Notes: generated from the letters alone by a model not told the origin. 50,468 nt of DNA from Halalkalibacter wakoensis JCM 9140 (GCF_000513095.1 NZ_BAUT01000025.1:1-50468), one strand, 5' to 3'. Counted from the first letter of the stretch, positions 8,558 through 16,292 are shown. Made by a program: numbers and translations.

Positions 8558-9622
8558 ATGAAACTTACATTGAAATTAACCGTTATAACCATGTTAATAG
8601 CAGTTAACGTATGGATATGGCCAAAAATTATCCAAATGACCGCTCCTGTTTCGACAGTGCCTATAGAAGAAACAGAGGAGAATCTAGAATCGGCTCATTT
8701 GTTTAAGCAGGTTGAAGACATGGATGTAGAAGAAGAAGTTTTAGAAAAAGAAAGTCCCCCAACGTCCATTGAAATAAAGAGAAAAGGGGATCAATTCGTC
8801 TTGATCTATAAAGGGGAAGAGGTTGGTTTTCAAATGAATGCGGCAACGATGGAGTCAAATTTTGGTGAGCCAAATAAGATTGAAAAAAGTCCTGGTCTCT
8901 ATCATGATACGGTAGATTACGTGTATGATGATGTCAGGTTTTTATTTGTTCCACAAACAGGGGATTTAACGGCTATTTATTTTGAACAAAATCGTGATAT
9001 TTTGGAATCAGAATGGATGCAGGGAATCTTCGGTAAAGACATGGCCGCAGTGTCACAATCGATTAAGAGTGGAGATGAACGAACGATTCTAAAATTGGAT
9101 GTAGGTCAAACTGTTCACGTCAATCTATTTGAGGATTGGGAAGGACCTGTCTTTAATCAAGCTGAGTATGTGTTAGATGAACCTGAACAGGATCCTTTTA
9201 TAAAATGGCATAAAAGTGGTGGACAGCTGCAAGCGGGTGATGTTTTTCAAATGGAGCTTGGAAAGTATAGAAATACTAGGAAAAGTCAGGTGGCACTATC
9301 TCCGGTTACGTTTACGATGTATTCGGAAGAAGTCTATGATAAAGAGGCAGTTGGAAACGAATTAGATGAGCAGCGATTTTCTCCGCCTGTTCATAACTCA
9401 AGTCATTTAACCGTTACGATCAATCCCTCTACAGGGACATTAATGTCGGGAAAGGAACAGGTCTTTTTTCTAGATGGTCAAATCTCTCCTGATGCTCCTG
9501 TAGGGACCTATCGTGTAACGGTCCGATTAGAGGGTCAAAATGTCCATTATCAAACGAAAGAGCCAGTTGGTCATCGCTTTTTGCTGAGGGAGATGATTGC
9601 GGATATTGTCGTAGTAAAATAA
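8558..9622 (+). CDS. Membrane-anchored extracellular protein, unknown function
   Basis: This 354-residue protein has an N-terminal hydrophobic segment (residues 3-29) without a lipobox, best read as a signal anchor. An acidic linker (EETEENLES, EDMDVEEEVLEKES) leads to a globular extracellular region. Residues 75-160 form one compact beta-rich domain with a GEPNKIEKSPG turn. Residues 230-354 resemble an immunoglobulin-like beta fold of the kind used in surface proteins. No catalytic motif is seen. The gap of 285 bp to the preceding gene holds no supported gene (a 63-residue frame at 8327 has no ribosome binding site), so this gene may have its own promoter. The GGACAATAAA array follows 47 bp after the stop. 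Confidence 0.7.
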   Translation: MKLTLKLTVITMLIAVNVWIWPKIIQMTAPVSTVPIEETEENLESAHLFKQVEDMDVEEEVLEKESPPTSIEIKRKGDQFVLIYKGEEVGFQMNAATMESNFGEPNKIEKSPGLYHDTVDYVYDDVRFLFVPQTGDLTAIYFEQNRDILESEWMQGIFGKDMAAVSQSIKSGDERTILKLDVGQTVHVNLFEDWEGPVFNQAEYVLDEPEQDPFIKWHKSGGQLQAGDVFQMELGKYRNTRKSQVALSPVTFTMYSEEVYDKEAVGNELDEQRFSPPVHNSSHLTVTINPSTGTLMSGKEQVFFLDGQISPDAPVGTYRVTVRLEGQNVHYQTKEPVGHRFLLREMIADIVVVK

Positions 9623-9669
9623 GGTAGGAGAGCAGATTACCTATTTTACCATCCTTCGAAAACGCTGTA

Positions 9670-9763
9670 GGATAATAAAGTAGGTAATCTCGACAATAAG
9701 TGGAGGAAACTGGACAATAAATCCTAAGATCTCGACAATAAATAACGAAAACTGGACAATAAA
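9670..9763. repeat. GGACAATAAA tandem array, copy 2
   Basis: Five cores (GGATAATAAA, CGACAATAAG, GGACAATAA, CGACAATAAA, GGACAATAAA) start at 9670, 9691, 9712, 9733 and 9754, exactly 21 bp apart. The cores alternate between GGACAA and CGACAA. Unlike most other copies, no hairpin or REP follows. Its right part overlaps a small minus-strand gene. Confidence 0.9.
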
Positions 9764-9873
9764 TTAGCTATTGGGTATAGAAGTAGGATGATAGAACAGA
9801 TGAATAGCTGCCTTTTCAGCTTTTTGAGCCATACTTCTTCATTGGATAGACTTTTTCTCAAATTTGTTTTCAT
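9724..9873 (-). CDS. Small membrane protein, 49 aa
   Basis: The minus strand has a near-ideal ribosome binding site (GCGGAGGTACAAAT) directly before an ATG at 9873. The product is 49 residues with a charged N-terminal helix (residues 1-22, many Lys/Arg) and one hydrophobic segment (LFICSIILLLYPIANLL). The last dozen residues (SSFRYLLSRS) are read through the complementary strand of the GGACAATAAA array, which contributes the stop codon. The good ribosome binding site and the membrane segment favour a real gene, perhaps with its original end replaced by the array. No family recognised. Confidence 0.5.
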   Translation of the reverse strand: MKTNLRKSLSNEEVWLKKLKRQLFICSIILLLYPIANLLSSFRYLLSRS

Positions 9874-9967
9874 ATTTGTACCTCCGCCGGTTTGCATTTA
9901 TACAATTAAGTCTGTGAGTACTAAAACCGTCCTATGCTTACTGTGTTACGTTGGAAATAAAAAATGA

Positions 9968-9996
9968 TTGCCGAGTTGTTTTTATCGTGATATATT
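9968..9996 (+). promoter_or_regulatory. Promoter of the tRNA cluster
   Basis: TTGCCG (9968-9973) and TATATT (9991-9996) are separated by 17 bp and lie 18 bp before the first tRNA. Confidence 0.7.
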
Positions 9997-10014
9997 AATT
10001 TCTGTTAGATAGAC

Positions 10015-10090
10015 GGGGCCTTAGCTCAGCTGGGAGAGCGCCTGCCTTGCACGCAGGAGGTCAGCGGTTCGATCCCGCTAGGCTCCACCA
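10015..10090 (+). tRNA. tRNA-Ala(TGC)
   Basis: 76 nt including encoded CCA. The acceptor stem pairs GGGGCCT with AGGCTCC, the anticodon stem is CCTGC/GCAGG, and the anticodon is TGC. All arms are standard. Confidence 0.97.
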
Positions 10091-10109
10091 TATCTTGTCT
10101 CTTTTACCT

Positions 10110-10178
10110 GGCCCGTTGGTCAAGCGGTTAAGACACCGCCCTTTCACGGCAACACGGGTTCGAATCCCGTACGGGTCA
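10110..10178 (+). tRNA. tRNA-Glu(TTC) with 3-nt deletion in the anticodon arm
   Basis: The acceptor stem (GGCCCGT/ACGGGTC), D arm, TTC anticodon loop (CTTTCAC) and T arm (ACGGGTTCGAATCCCGT) are those of Bacillus tRNA-Glu. After the loop the sequence reads GGCAACAC where GGCGGTAACAC is normal, so three bases are missing. The anticodon stem can then form only three pairs and the gene is 69 nt. CCA is not encoded. It may be non-functional, or the deletion may be a sequence error. Confidence 0.85.
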
Positions 10179-10210
10179 TTAATGTTTTGTTGCAATAGTA
10201 ATCAGTTTAT

Positions 10211-10286
10211 GGAGGATTAGCTCAGCTGGGAGAGCACCTGCCTTACAAGCAGGGGGTCGGCGGTTCGATCCCGTCATCCTCCACCA
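10211..10286 (+). tRNA. tRNA-Val(TAC)
   Basis: 76 nt including encoded CCA. The acceptor stem pairs GGAGGAT with ATCCTCC, the anticodon stem is CCTGC/GCAGG, and the anticodon is TAC. Confidence 0.96.
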
Positions 10287-10291
10287 TATCT

Positions 10292-10368
10292 GGTCCGGTA
10301 GTTCAGTTGGTTAGAATGCCTGCCTGTCACGCAGGAGGTCGCGGGTTCGAGTCCCGTCCGGACCGCCA
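10292..10368 (+). tRNA. tRNA-Asp(GTC)
   Basis: 77 nt including encoded CCA. The acceptor stem pairs GGTCCGG with CCGGACC, and the anticodon GTC lies in the CTGTCAC loop. Confidence 0.97.
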
Positions 10369-10406
10369 TTCATTAAAAATATACATAATGTATTTTGTAT
10401 GCAGAG

Positions 10407-10439
10407 AGAAGCGCGAGTAAATTTGTGCTTCTTTTTTTA
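10407..10439 (+). terminator. Terminator of the tRNA cluster
   Basis: AGAAGC pairs with GCTTCT, followed by a run of seven T. It lies between the tRNAs and the SLH-CAP gene and overlaps the upstream in-frame extension of that gene, which argues for the later TTG start. Confidence 0.75.
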
Positions 10440-10524
10440 TTGGGAATCATTACCTATATTAATAATTGAGAAAGATGGTAAAGTGATTAGTGAGAAAAAT
10501 AGATACATAGAGGAGGAACTAAAA

Positions 10525-11529
10525 TTGAGACGCATTCGTATACTATTTACTCTATTTGTAGCCTTGACGATGTCTAACACAACAGTAGATGCAGCAAGGG
10601 ATTTTCATGATGTAGGCTCGGATTTTTGGGCAAAAGCTGAAATTGATTTTTTATCAAGTCAGTCAATTATAGGTGGATACAAAGATGATTCGTTTCGCCC
10701 TGGAAACGATCTGACTAGAGCGCAAGCGGCGATTATGATAGCTAGAGCTCTTGATTTGGATTTGACCAATCGACCGGATCCTTTGTTTAGTGATATTGGA
10801 GAAGGATTTCATGCGTATGATGTAGTTGCAGCGGTTGCGGATGACGGAATTATTACAGGTAGAGACGGCCGATTTATGCCAAATGAAAAACTTACGCGTG
10901 GCCAAATGGCAGCCATTCTTCAACGTGCTTTTGATTTACAAGGGAAGTGGGAGCAAGATTTTTCTGATATTGGTAGGAGCCATACGTTCTACAATGAAAT
11001 CCAAGCATTAGCTGCGAACCAAATTACGACAGGTCATAGTGACAATACGTTTCGTGCGTATCATTCAACGACGAGAGCACAGTATTCTGTTTTCTTAGCG
11101 CGTGCGTTAGATGAGCGCTTCAAGCCGGATGCAACACCTGTCCTTAGTCAAATTGATCAGTTTGAAACAAAAGTCGTCGAATTGACGAACGTAGAAAGAA
11201 GGAAACATGGGTTACGAGAACTGCAGGCAGATACTGAATTAGCTAAAGTAGCTAGAGTGAAGTCTCAGGATATGCGAGAGAATAACTATTTTGCTCATGA
11301 AAGCCCAACATACGGTTCTCCATTTGATATGATGAGGGAGTTTGGAATTACGTATCGTGCTGCTGCCGAGAACATTGCCATGGGTTATCGGGCTCCGGAA
11401 CAAGTTGTGGAAGGCTGGATGAATAGTCCAGGGCACCGTGCCAATATCTTAAATGGAGATTTGACACATATTGGCGTAGGGTATGACTCGGATGGTCATT
11501 ATTGGACACAGATGTTTATACGGAAGTAA
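10525..11529 (+). CDS. Secreted SLH-CAP domain protein
   Basis: The chosen start is TTG 10525 behind AGGAGGAACTAAAA; in-frame ATG 10399 is ignored because a terminator lies between. The 334-residue product has a signal peptide (residues 1-23, FTLFVALTMSNTTVDA). Three SLH repeats follow at about 25-75, 85-140 and 145-200, each with the FRPGNDLTRAQ-type motif, which anchor proteins to pyruvylated secondary cell wall polymer. Residues 210-334 form a CAP/SCP (CYS/PR-1-like) domain with LTNVERRKHGL, YFAHESP, AENIAMG and GHRANIL. CAP proteins occur in secreted and spore-associated proteins; the biochemical role in bacteria is largely unsettled. It is the first of three SLH proteins in the next 8 kb. 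Confidence 0.9.
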   Translation: MRRIRILFTLFVALTMSNTTVDAARDFHDVGSDFWAKAEIDFLSSQSIIGGYKDDSFRPGNDLTRAQAAIMIARALDLDLTNRPDPLFSDIGEGFHAYDVVAAVADDGIITGRDGRFMPNEKLTRGQMAAILQRAFDLQGKWEQDFSDIGRSHTFYNEIQALAANQITTGHSDNTFRAYHSTTRAQYSVFLARALDERFKPDATPVLSQIDQFETKVVELTNVERRKHGLRELQADTELAKVARVKSQDMRENNYFAHESPTYGSPFDMMREFGITYRAAAENIAMGYRAPEQVVEGWMNSPGHRANILNGDLTHIGVGYDSDGHYWTQMFIRK

Positions 11530-11555
11530 TGGAACAGGTATTATATGAATGAAGC

Positions 11556-11594
11556 TGAAAAAGCACGAGATCACTTTGATCTCGTGCTTTTTCA
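11556..11594. terminator. Bidirectional terminator hairpin
   Basis: TGAAAAAGCACGAGATCA pairs with TGATCTCGTGCTTTTTCA around a 3-nt loop. The A and T flanks make it active in both directions, but the next minus-strand gene ends at 11896, with an array between. Confidence 0.85.
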
Positions 11595-11640
11595 TGTTTG
11601 ACCTTCAACCTTCAGCGGGGTTTGCGTCAAAAATCAGTTT

Positions 11641-11768
11641 TTATGCGGGGAAATGACTGTTTTATGCGTGAATCTAGAAATTTATGCGTCAAAATCAAGT
11701 TTTTTTGCGTCAATCCAGGAATTTATGCGCCGGCCCCCGAAATATGCGTCTAGAAAAGCGATTATGCG
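11641..11768. repeat. TTATGCG array, copy 2
   Basis: Seven cores start at 11641, 11662, 11682, 11703, 11723, 11742 and 11762 (steps 21, 20, 21, 20, 19, 20). The sixth is again ATATGCG followed by TCTAGAAAA, exactly as in copy 1. The preserved irregular steps show that the copies derive from one element rather than from independent repeat growth. Confidence 0.9.
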
Positions 11769-11781
11769 GGGAAAATACAGC

Positions 11782-11828
11782 AAAAAGGTGGATAACCTTC
11801 TCTTTATACAGAGGGTTATCCACCTTTT
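11782..11828. repeat. GTGGATAACC hairpin module
   Basis: AAAAAGGTGGATAACC (11782-11797) pairs with GGTTATCCACCTTTT (11814-11828). The loop contains TTTATACAGA. The same hairpin, often with the same loop, follows most arrays of both types. The arms resemble the DnaA-box consensus TTATCCACA except at the last base. TATCCACA also occurs about 40 bp further on. Confidence 0.85.
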
Positions 11829-11895
11829 GTGAGTTCAGTAGAATTTAACAGTGTGGGTGGTTGATATCCACAGCTGATTGATTCTGACTGATCGC

Positions 11896-13467
11896 CTATT
11901 TAATCTCTACAAGGCTGGCACGATCGAGTGAGGACTGATAATTTTGAATGTACATGTAATGTCCAAAGACAAGTGGATCAGAAACACGGTTAGGTGCTAA
12001 GTCGACGAAATGCTGCGGTTTTCCACCATTCACATTAACGCGATAAATCAAGTATTCTTGGTTGGACTTACGATCAGCCCGATTCGCGAAATAGACATGA
12101 TCTTCCGTTACAGAAACGAGGTAAGAGATGTGCTCTTTAAGATAATCTCTTGTTCGACTTGTATGTTTTTCATAAAGAGGTGTGACTTTTCTCGTTTCAA
12201 GATGTTCTTTGTAGACACCTCTATGCGAGTCAACGTAATAAAAGTGATCACCGTGGAAATAGCCGCGTCGATAGACGAGATCAAACGTCTCACTTTCACT
12301 GCCATCTGGCTTTACTCGTATCTCTGCACCATCCGCATAGACCCAGCCACGATGAACGATCGGATGGCCGTATTGACTAACGTCTGTACACGGAATCAAG
12401 ATTTGTTTCTCACCGGTATCTTTGTGCTCACGAACAATGTTAACCGGCTCATTATTATGGTATTCTGGCGGGGAACACTCCGTATGAAAGTCGGCATAAA
12501 TGCTCCATTCCCCGTCAACATGATCAAATGAATCAGCTAACGTTAGCTCCATTGTTCGTAAATCAAGTTTGTAACGATGGCTTCCTAGAGGGTACTTTTC
12601 ACTCAAATCCTGGTTGTGTTGAGTACCGATAAAATATAAAGTATCGTCCTTTGTTTCCATTGCTGAAGGTTGTAAGGGTGCGATAAATTCTCGCTCGCTT
12701 AAATCATATCGAACACGGAATAAGCCTCGCTGTTCTTCATCACGACGAAAAGAACGATAATAAATCCACCCTTCATGGTATTCCATGTTCTCGTAGTTAG
12801 CGCGGAACGCTTCCATGTCGGTTTTTGAAAAGCCAGGAGGCAGGTCGTCTAATCGGTTTTCCTCATTAATAGCTCTTTCTAAAAAGACAGAAAACTGCGC
12901 TCGGGTTGTGGCTTCACTTGGACGAAATGTTAAATCAGAACGATACCCGCCGGCAATACCGTGTGAAGCAACTCGCCGGATGGGGCCTCGTGCCCAGTGG
13001 TCATTTTTCACATCGCGGAACAAGACAAACTGTCCGCCTTCTTCAGGGGCAAAACTTCTTGATAAGATTGCAGCCATCTGTGCACGGCTGACAGTTTCTC
13101 CAGGGCGGAAACGATTACCTGATCCATTCAAAATCCCTTCATCTGCAACAGCTGCAATCATTTTTTGCATGTTTTTGTTGCTAGGCATATCAACAAACCC
13201 TGGGTTAGGACGGTTTTCGATATTTAAATCTAATGCTTTAACGAGCATGGCTGCTGCTTGCTGCCTCGTGATGACTTGATTTGGACGAAACGCCCCATCT
13301 GGATATCCGCTAATAATTCCTTGACTAGATAACTCAATGATTGACGAATGAGCCCAGAAATCAGCTTGTACATCTGAAAAAACTTTTTCCTGTGCGTTCG
13401 TCGGCACTGACCAAAAAAAGAAGAACAAAAGGCCCATCATTACTGACACAAAGTGTTTCTTTTTCAT
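11896..13467 (-). CDS. Secreted SLH protein with DUF5050-like propeller
   Basis: The start is the ATG at 13467, preceded by GGGAGAGAGAAAC; an upstream in-frame ATG at 13608 overlaps the next gene and the promoter and is rejected. The 523-residue product has a signal peptide (KKKHFVSVMMGLLFFFFWSVPTNA). Three SLH repeats follow at about 28-78, 88-140 and 150-205. The last 300 residues contain repeated WIYYRSF, YFIGTQ, HFYYVD and VYFANR strands, as in DUF5050 propeller-like domains. It is probably displayed on the cell wall. A promoter matching that of the neighbouring ECF sigma gene lies 39 bp upstream, so this is the best candidate target of that sigma factor. A TTATGCG array with hairpin lies beyond its 3' end. 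Confidence 0.9.
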   Translation of the reverse strand: MKKKHFVSVMMGLLFFFFWSVPTNAQEKVFSDVQADFWAHSSIIELSSQGIISGYPDGAFRPNQVITRQQAAAMLVKALDLNIENRPNPGFVDMPSNKNMQKMIAAVADEGILNGSGNRFRPGETVSRAQMAAILSRSFAPEEGGQFVLFRDVKNDHWARGPIRRVASHGIAGGYRSDLTFRPSEATTRAQFSVFLERAINEENRLDDLPPGFSKTDMEAFRANYENMEYHEGWIYYRSFRRDEEQRGLFRVRYDLSEREFIAPLQPSAMETKDDTLYFIGTQHNQDLSEKYPLGSHRYKLDLRTMELTLADSFDHVDGEWSIYADFHTECSPPEYHNNEPVNIVREHKDTGEKQILIPCTDVSQYGHPIVHRGWVYADGAEIRVKPDGSESETFDLVYRRGYFHGDHFYYVDSHRGVYKEHLETRKVTPLYEKHTSRTRDYLKEHISYLVSVTEDHVYFANRADRKSNQEYLIYRVNVNGGKPQHFVDLAPNRVSDPLVFGHYMYIQNYQSSLDRASLVEIK

Positions 13468-13505
13468 GTTTCTCTCTCCCAATTGACTAATATAATTTAC
13501 TTTGA

Positions 13506-13540
13506 CACTACTTAGACGAATGGCGGAGAGATATGGACCC
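13506..13540 (-). promoter_or_regulatory. Putative ECF-sigma promoter of the SLH gene
   Basis: Read on the minus strand, GGGTCC (-35 side) and TCGTCTAAGTAGTG (-10 side) are separated by 15 bp. The sigma gene has the same arrangement at 15161-15196. It lies within 40 bp of the start codon. Confidence 0.65.
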
Positions 13541-13574
13541 CGATTATTTTTAAACATTTTGTCCAAAGAAATTT

Positions 13575-14597
13575 TTATCGGATCAGAACTTGAGTAATGC
13601 TGTTCCAATTGTTTACTGTGTTGCCGTTATTAACAATTCTTATATAGCGGGCCGTAGTTGGTTCAAACTGATATGCTTCGATGAAACGGGTATTACCAGA
13701 GCTTTCCCCTGTATAAACGGCATGCCACTGAACGCCATCTTCAGACAACTCAATCTGAAAGGAGGCCTTTCTTTCATCCCCGTCATGCCAAGCGATTCCA
13801 ACTTGTTCAACAACCTGGTTGCTCTCAAGTTCATATTGAATCCATTGTTGTGAGCCCTCAGCTGACCAGCGTGTAGTTAAATCACCAACTGTTGTTTGGC
13901 TAGGTATATGCTCATTATGCGTATCACTAGCTGTCACTATGAACAAGTCACTGTTTGAGTTTAGTAAGTTGACGGAAGAAAGTTGGATTGGATTTTCTCC
14001 TGGGTCTTGTTCAATCGATAGTTTAATATAACGTGTCTCAGTCGGCGAGAATAGGTGCAATTGTTCATCTCTGAAAGATGGGGAAATGCTCCCGCTCCAA
14101 ACCGTTTCCCAATTTTCTTTATCTAGTGAAACGTCAATTGTAATTTTGTGTTCATTGAGAGTTACTTCTTGCCAATTCATCGATAGTCCAACTAGCCTTT
14201 GTGTGTCACCTAAGTCGTATTGAATCCATTCATGCTCTGCTGCTGCGGTCCACCAAGTTTCATCGTTTCCATCTACCGTATAAGTCGGTTGACCAGAACT
14301 ACCGGCAATGCTCGCAACCCATGACGCAGCTGAATCGGAACCTTGCGAATGAAACGACGTGTCTTGACCAACTATAGCTAACGAAGAAATGAGAAGGATG
14401 ACAAAGAGAGCAGCTACACTTGCTATAGGTAAAACTTTTTGTTGCTTGAAAAAAGGTTTCATTTTATTGGTAGATTGCGATTTTGCTTGGACCTCTTGCA
14501 AGATTTCTTGCTTTTTCATTTCACTTAATCTGTGCTTACGAAAGACATGGTCGTCTAAACTATTTTTTATTATTTTTCGCTTGTCATTTTCACTCAT
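13575..14597 (-). CDS. Membrane anti-sigma factor with two discoidin-like domains
   Basis: This 340-residue protein starts 8 bp inside the end of the sigma gene, implying translational coupling. Residues 1-54 are a charged cytoplasmic segment and residues 55-77 a single membrane helix (VLPIASVAALFVILLISSLAIVG). Outside are two tandem F5/8 type C (discoidin, CBM32-like) domains, about 85-205 and 215-340. Each has the WIQYDLG or WIQYELE strand, a WETVWSG/WHAVYTG strand and the ARYIRI-type closing strand. No zinc-binding anti-sigma motif (HxxxCxxC) is visible. By analogy with RsgI-type and other transmembrane anti-sigma factors that carry carbohydrate-binding domains, it probably senses an external glycan and releases the sigma factor. 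The ligand is unknown. Confidence 0.8.
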   Translation of the reverse strand: MSENDKRKIIKNSLDDHVFRKHRLSEMKKQEILQEVQAKSQSTNKMKPFFKQQKVLPIASVAALFVILLISSLAIVGQDTSFHSQGSDSAASWVASIAGSSGQPTYTVDGNDETWWTAAAEHEWIQYDLGDTQRLVGLSMNWQEVTLNEHKITIDVSLDKENWETVWSGSISPSFRDEQLHLFSPTETRYIKLSIEQDPGENPIQLSSVNLLNSNSDLFIVTASDTHNEHIPSQTTVGDLTTRWSAEGSQQWIQYELESNQVVEQVGIAWHDGDERKASFQIELSEDGVQWHAVYTGESSGNTRFIEAYQFEPTTARYIRIVNNGNTVNNWNSITQVLIR

Positions 14598-15147
14598 GTA
14601 TTTTCTCCTCTAATAATATGTCTTTTAAACGATGTCTTCCTCGTTGCAAACGACTTTTAACGGTTGCGGCATTAATATTCAAAAATTGACTAATCGCTGT
14701 CGTTGATAAGTCATGATAGTAATATAAGATAATAACTTCTCGAAACTTCACAGGTAAGTCTAACACCATTTGAGCTAATTCTTCTCCTTCTGTTATCTGC
14801 ATAACATGCTTTTCCGGTGTGTGTTCGTCTCTTTTGAGTATCATTTTCTCTACCAAGTCCGTTACAAATGTCGTTTTGAAATATTTTTTTCGTAGTATAT
14901 CTTTGCTACGGTTTGCAGCAATCTGGTAAATCCATGTTTGAAGAGAGGCTTCTTGCCGGAATGTGTCAAGGTGCTCGTTTACCTTAATAAAGACATCTTG
15001 AGCAATATCCTCCGCCGTCCCCCAATCTTTGACATATGTATAAGCAAAGTTCGTAATAGGCTTGGCATATATATCAATTAATTGTTCGAGGAATTTTTCT
15101 CTCTCTTCCGTTGTCCATTCCTCTGGCCAAACGTGATCAGTCAACAA
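14590..15147 (-). CDS. ECF-type RNA polymerase sigma factor
   Basis: A 185-residue group IV sigma factor. Region 2 spans about 25-95 with the ECF signature DWGTAEDIAQDVFIKV and LQTWIYQIAANRSKD. Region 4 spans about 125-180 with LPVKFREVIILYYYHDLSTTAISQFLNINAATVKSRLQRGRHRLK. The start is one of two adjacent TTG codons at 15147/15144 behind GGAGTG. It overlaps the downstream anti-sigma gene by 8 bp. A promoter-like pair of motifs shared with the SLH gene lies just upstream, so it probably activates its own transcription. I cannot assign it to a named B. subtilis sigma factor. Confidence 0.92.
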   Translation of the reverse strand: MLTDHVWPEEWTTEEREKFLEQLIDIYAKPITNFAYTYVKDWGTAEDIAQDVFIKVNEHLDTFRQEASLQTWIYQIAANRSKDILRKKYFKTTFVTDLVEKMILKRDEHTPEKHVMQITEGEELAQMVLDLPVKFREVIILYYYHDLSTTAISQFLNINAATVKSRLQRGRHRLKDILLEEKIHE

Positions 15148-15160
15148 AAATCACTCCATT

Positions 15161-15196
15161 CACTACTTAGACGATTTTCCTATATGATTGGATCCA
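15161..15196 (-). promoter_or_regulatory. Putative autoregulatory ECF promoter of the sigma gene
   Basis: On the minus strand, TGGATCC (-35 side) is followed after 15 bp by TCGTCTAAGTAGTG, within 15 bp of the TTG start. The 14-base -10 block is identical to that at 13506-13519, and the spacing to the upstream block is the same. Confidence 0.65.
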
Positions 15197-15268
15197 CATT
15201 TTTAATTTTTAAAAGGAGTTTATTCAGATCCTATTGATTGTGCATCTTAGTATAACAAATATGATTAA

Positions 15269-15295
15269 GGGTCATGGGGACAGGTACCTTGACCC
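15269..15295 (+). repeat. REP palindrome
   Basis: 27-bp core with one change (GGTACC for GGTTCC). It lies in the divergent gap between the sigma gene and the lipoprotein gene. Confidence 0.9.
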
Positions 15296-15342
15296 ACTAG
15301 CTAGCAGCGGATTAAAACACCTTTAGGGGCAAGGTACCGTCC

Positions 15343-15386
15343 GAAGCCACCGAAAAAAGTTGGTTTTTACCTTTTTCAGTGACCTC
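15343..15386. repeat. GCCACTGAAAAAG-type hairpin
   Basis: GAAGCCACCGAAAAAAG pairs with CTTTTTCAGTGACCTC. It is flanked by GGTACCGTCC and TACCTGTCCC, parts of the REP centre. It is the same sub-class as 101-158. Confidence 0.65.
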
Positions 15387-15690
15387 TACCTGTCCCTCCA
15401 ATGGCAGAAAAAGGAGAGCCTTTAGTCACTCTCCTTCCCAACTTTCCCCTTTTACGATGCAGAACTATACTGTTTCGGCTTATTAATCCCTTTTACTAGT
15501 CTAAATTTTTTTCTCTAACCCAACGGTAACTGTAAAGGTAGCGACTGAGAGTCCCTTGTTTTTACTGAAGCAAGAGAACTAAATCATTACCTTACTTCCT
15601 ATATATCGCGAAAGAAACTAACAGAGAGTGAAATGCAGAAAGTAAAAAAAGCAGTCAAAGACAGTTTATAATTTGAAAAAGGAGAATTGT

Positions 15691-16292
15691 ATGATGATCA
15701 GAAAAATGATAGGAATTCTACTTATGATTGGGATAATTTCAGCATGTTCACACCCAGAAGAAGCTGTGAAGTCTGAGGATGAACTACGCGAAGAAATACG
15801 TGGCGAACTAGAAGAAGAGATGAAAGAAGCAGCAAAGGAAGAGGTACAATCAGAAATTTCGAATGAAGTGATTGAAGCAGAAGAAGCAACAGTAGATCAT
15901 TAGAAGAGTCGGCAAATGAGCTGAATCTTTCATACGTTGAGTCTTACATAACAAGTCACCTTATTTTTTCTGAATTCACAATAAAAGAACATAGTGACGG
16001 CTATCATTTAGAAGTCACGATAGAGAACACAAACCAACAGTATCAAGTAGCATTTGGCTGGGGACGTGCAGGGACTGCAACATTAGTAACAGACGAGGGA
16101 GATTATACAAACAATTTTCCACATATGGAGAGATTGAACCCAGGTCAAGTTAATACATATGCTTTCAAATTTACAGGAGCATCAGGACAGCCAGAGAGTC
16201 TCATCGTTAGCAATGTATTGGTTGTTAATCAGCAGGATGGTCGCTTACCGACACCAGGAAGCGAAGAGGAATATACCATTTCTTTAAAGTAG
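15691..16292 (+). pseudogene. Lipoprotein, one frameshift
   Basis: The ATG at 15691 follows AAAAGGAGAATTGT. The first part encodes a lipoprotein signal (MMIRKMIGILLMIGIISAC, lipobox ISAC) and a highly charged helix (EDELREEIRGELEEEMKE) that is probably a coiled coil. It stops at 15901-15903. The next frame is open from about 15890 to a TAG at 16290-16292 and encodes a beta-rich domain (HLEVTIENTNQQYQVAFGWG, SLIVSNVLVVNQQDG) with no start codon of its own. One restored base near 15890 joins them into a protein of about 200 residues: lipoprotein, coiled coil, immunoglobulin-like domain. Function unknown. Confidence 0.7.

Noticed and set aside
10399-10524. Longer N-terminus for the SLH-CAP protein
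   Set aside because: It would run through the tRNA terminator and place 42 residues ahead of a normal signal peptide.
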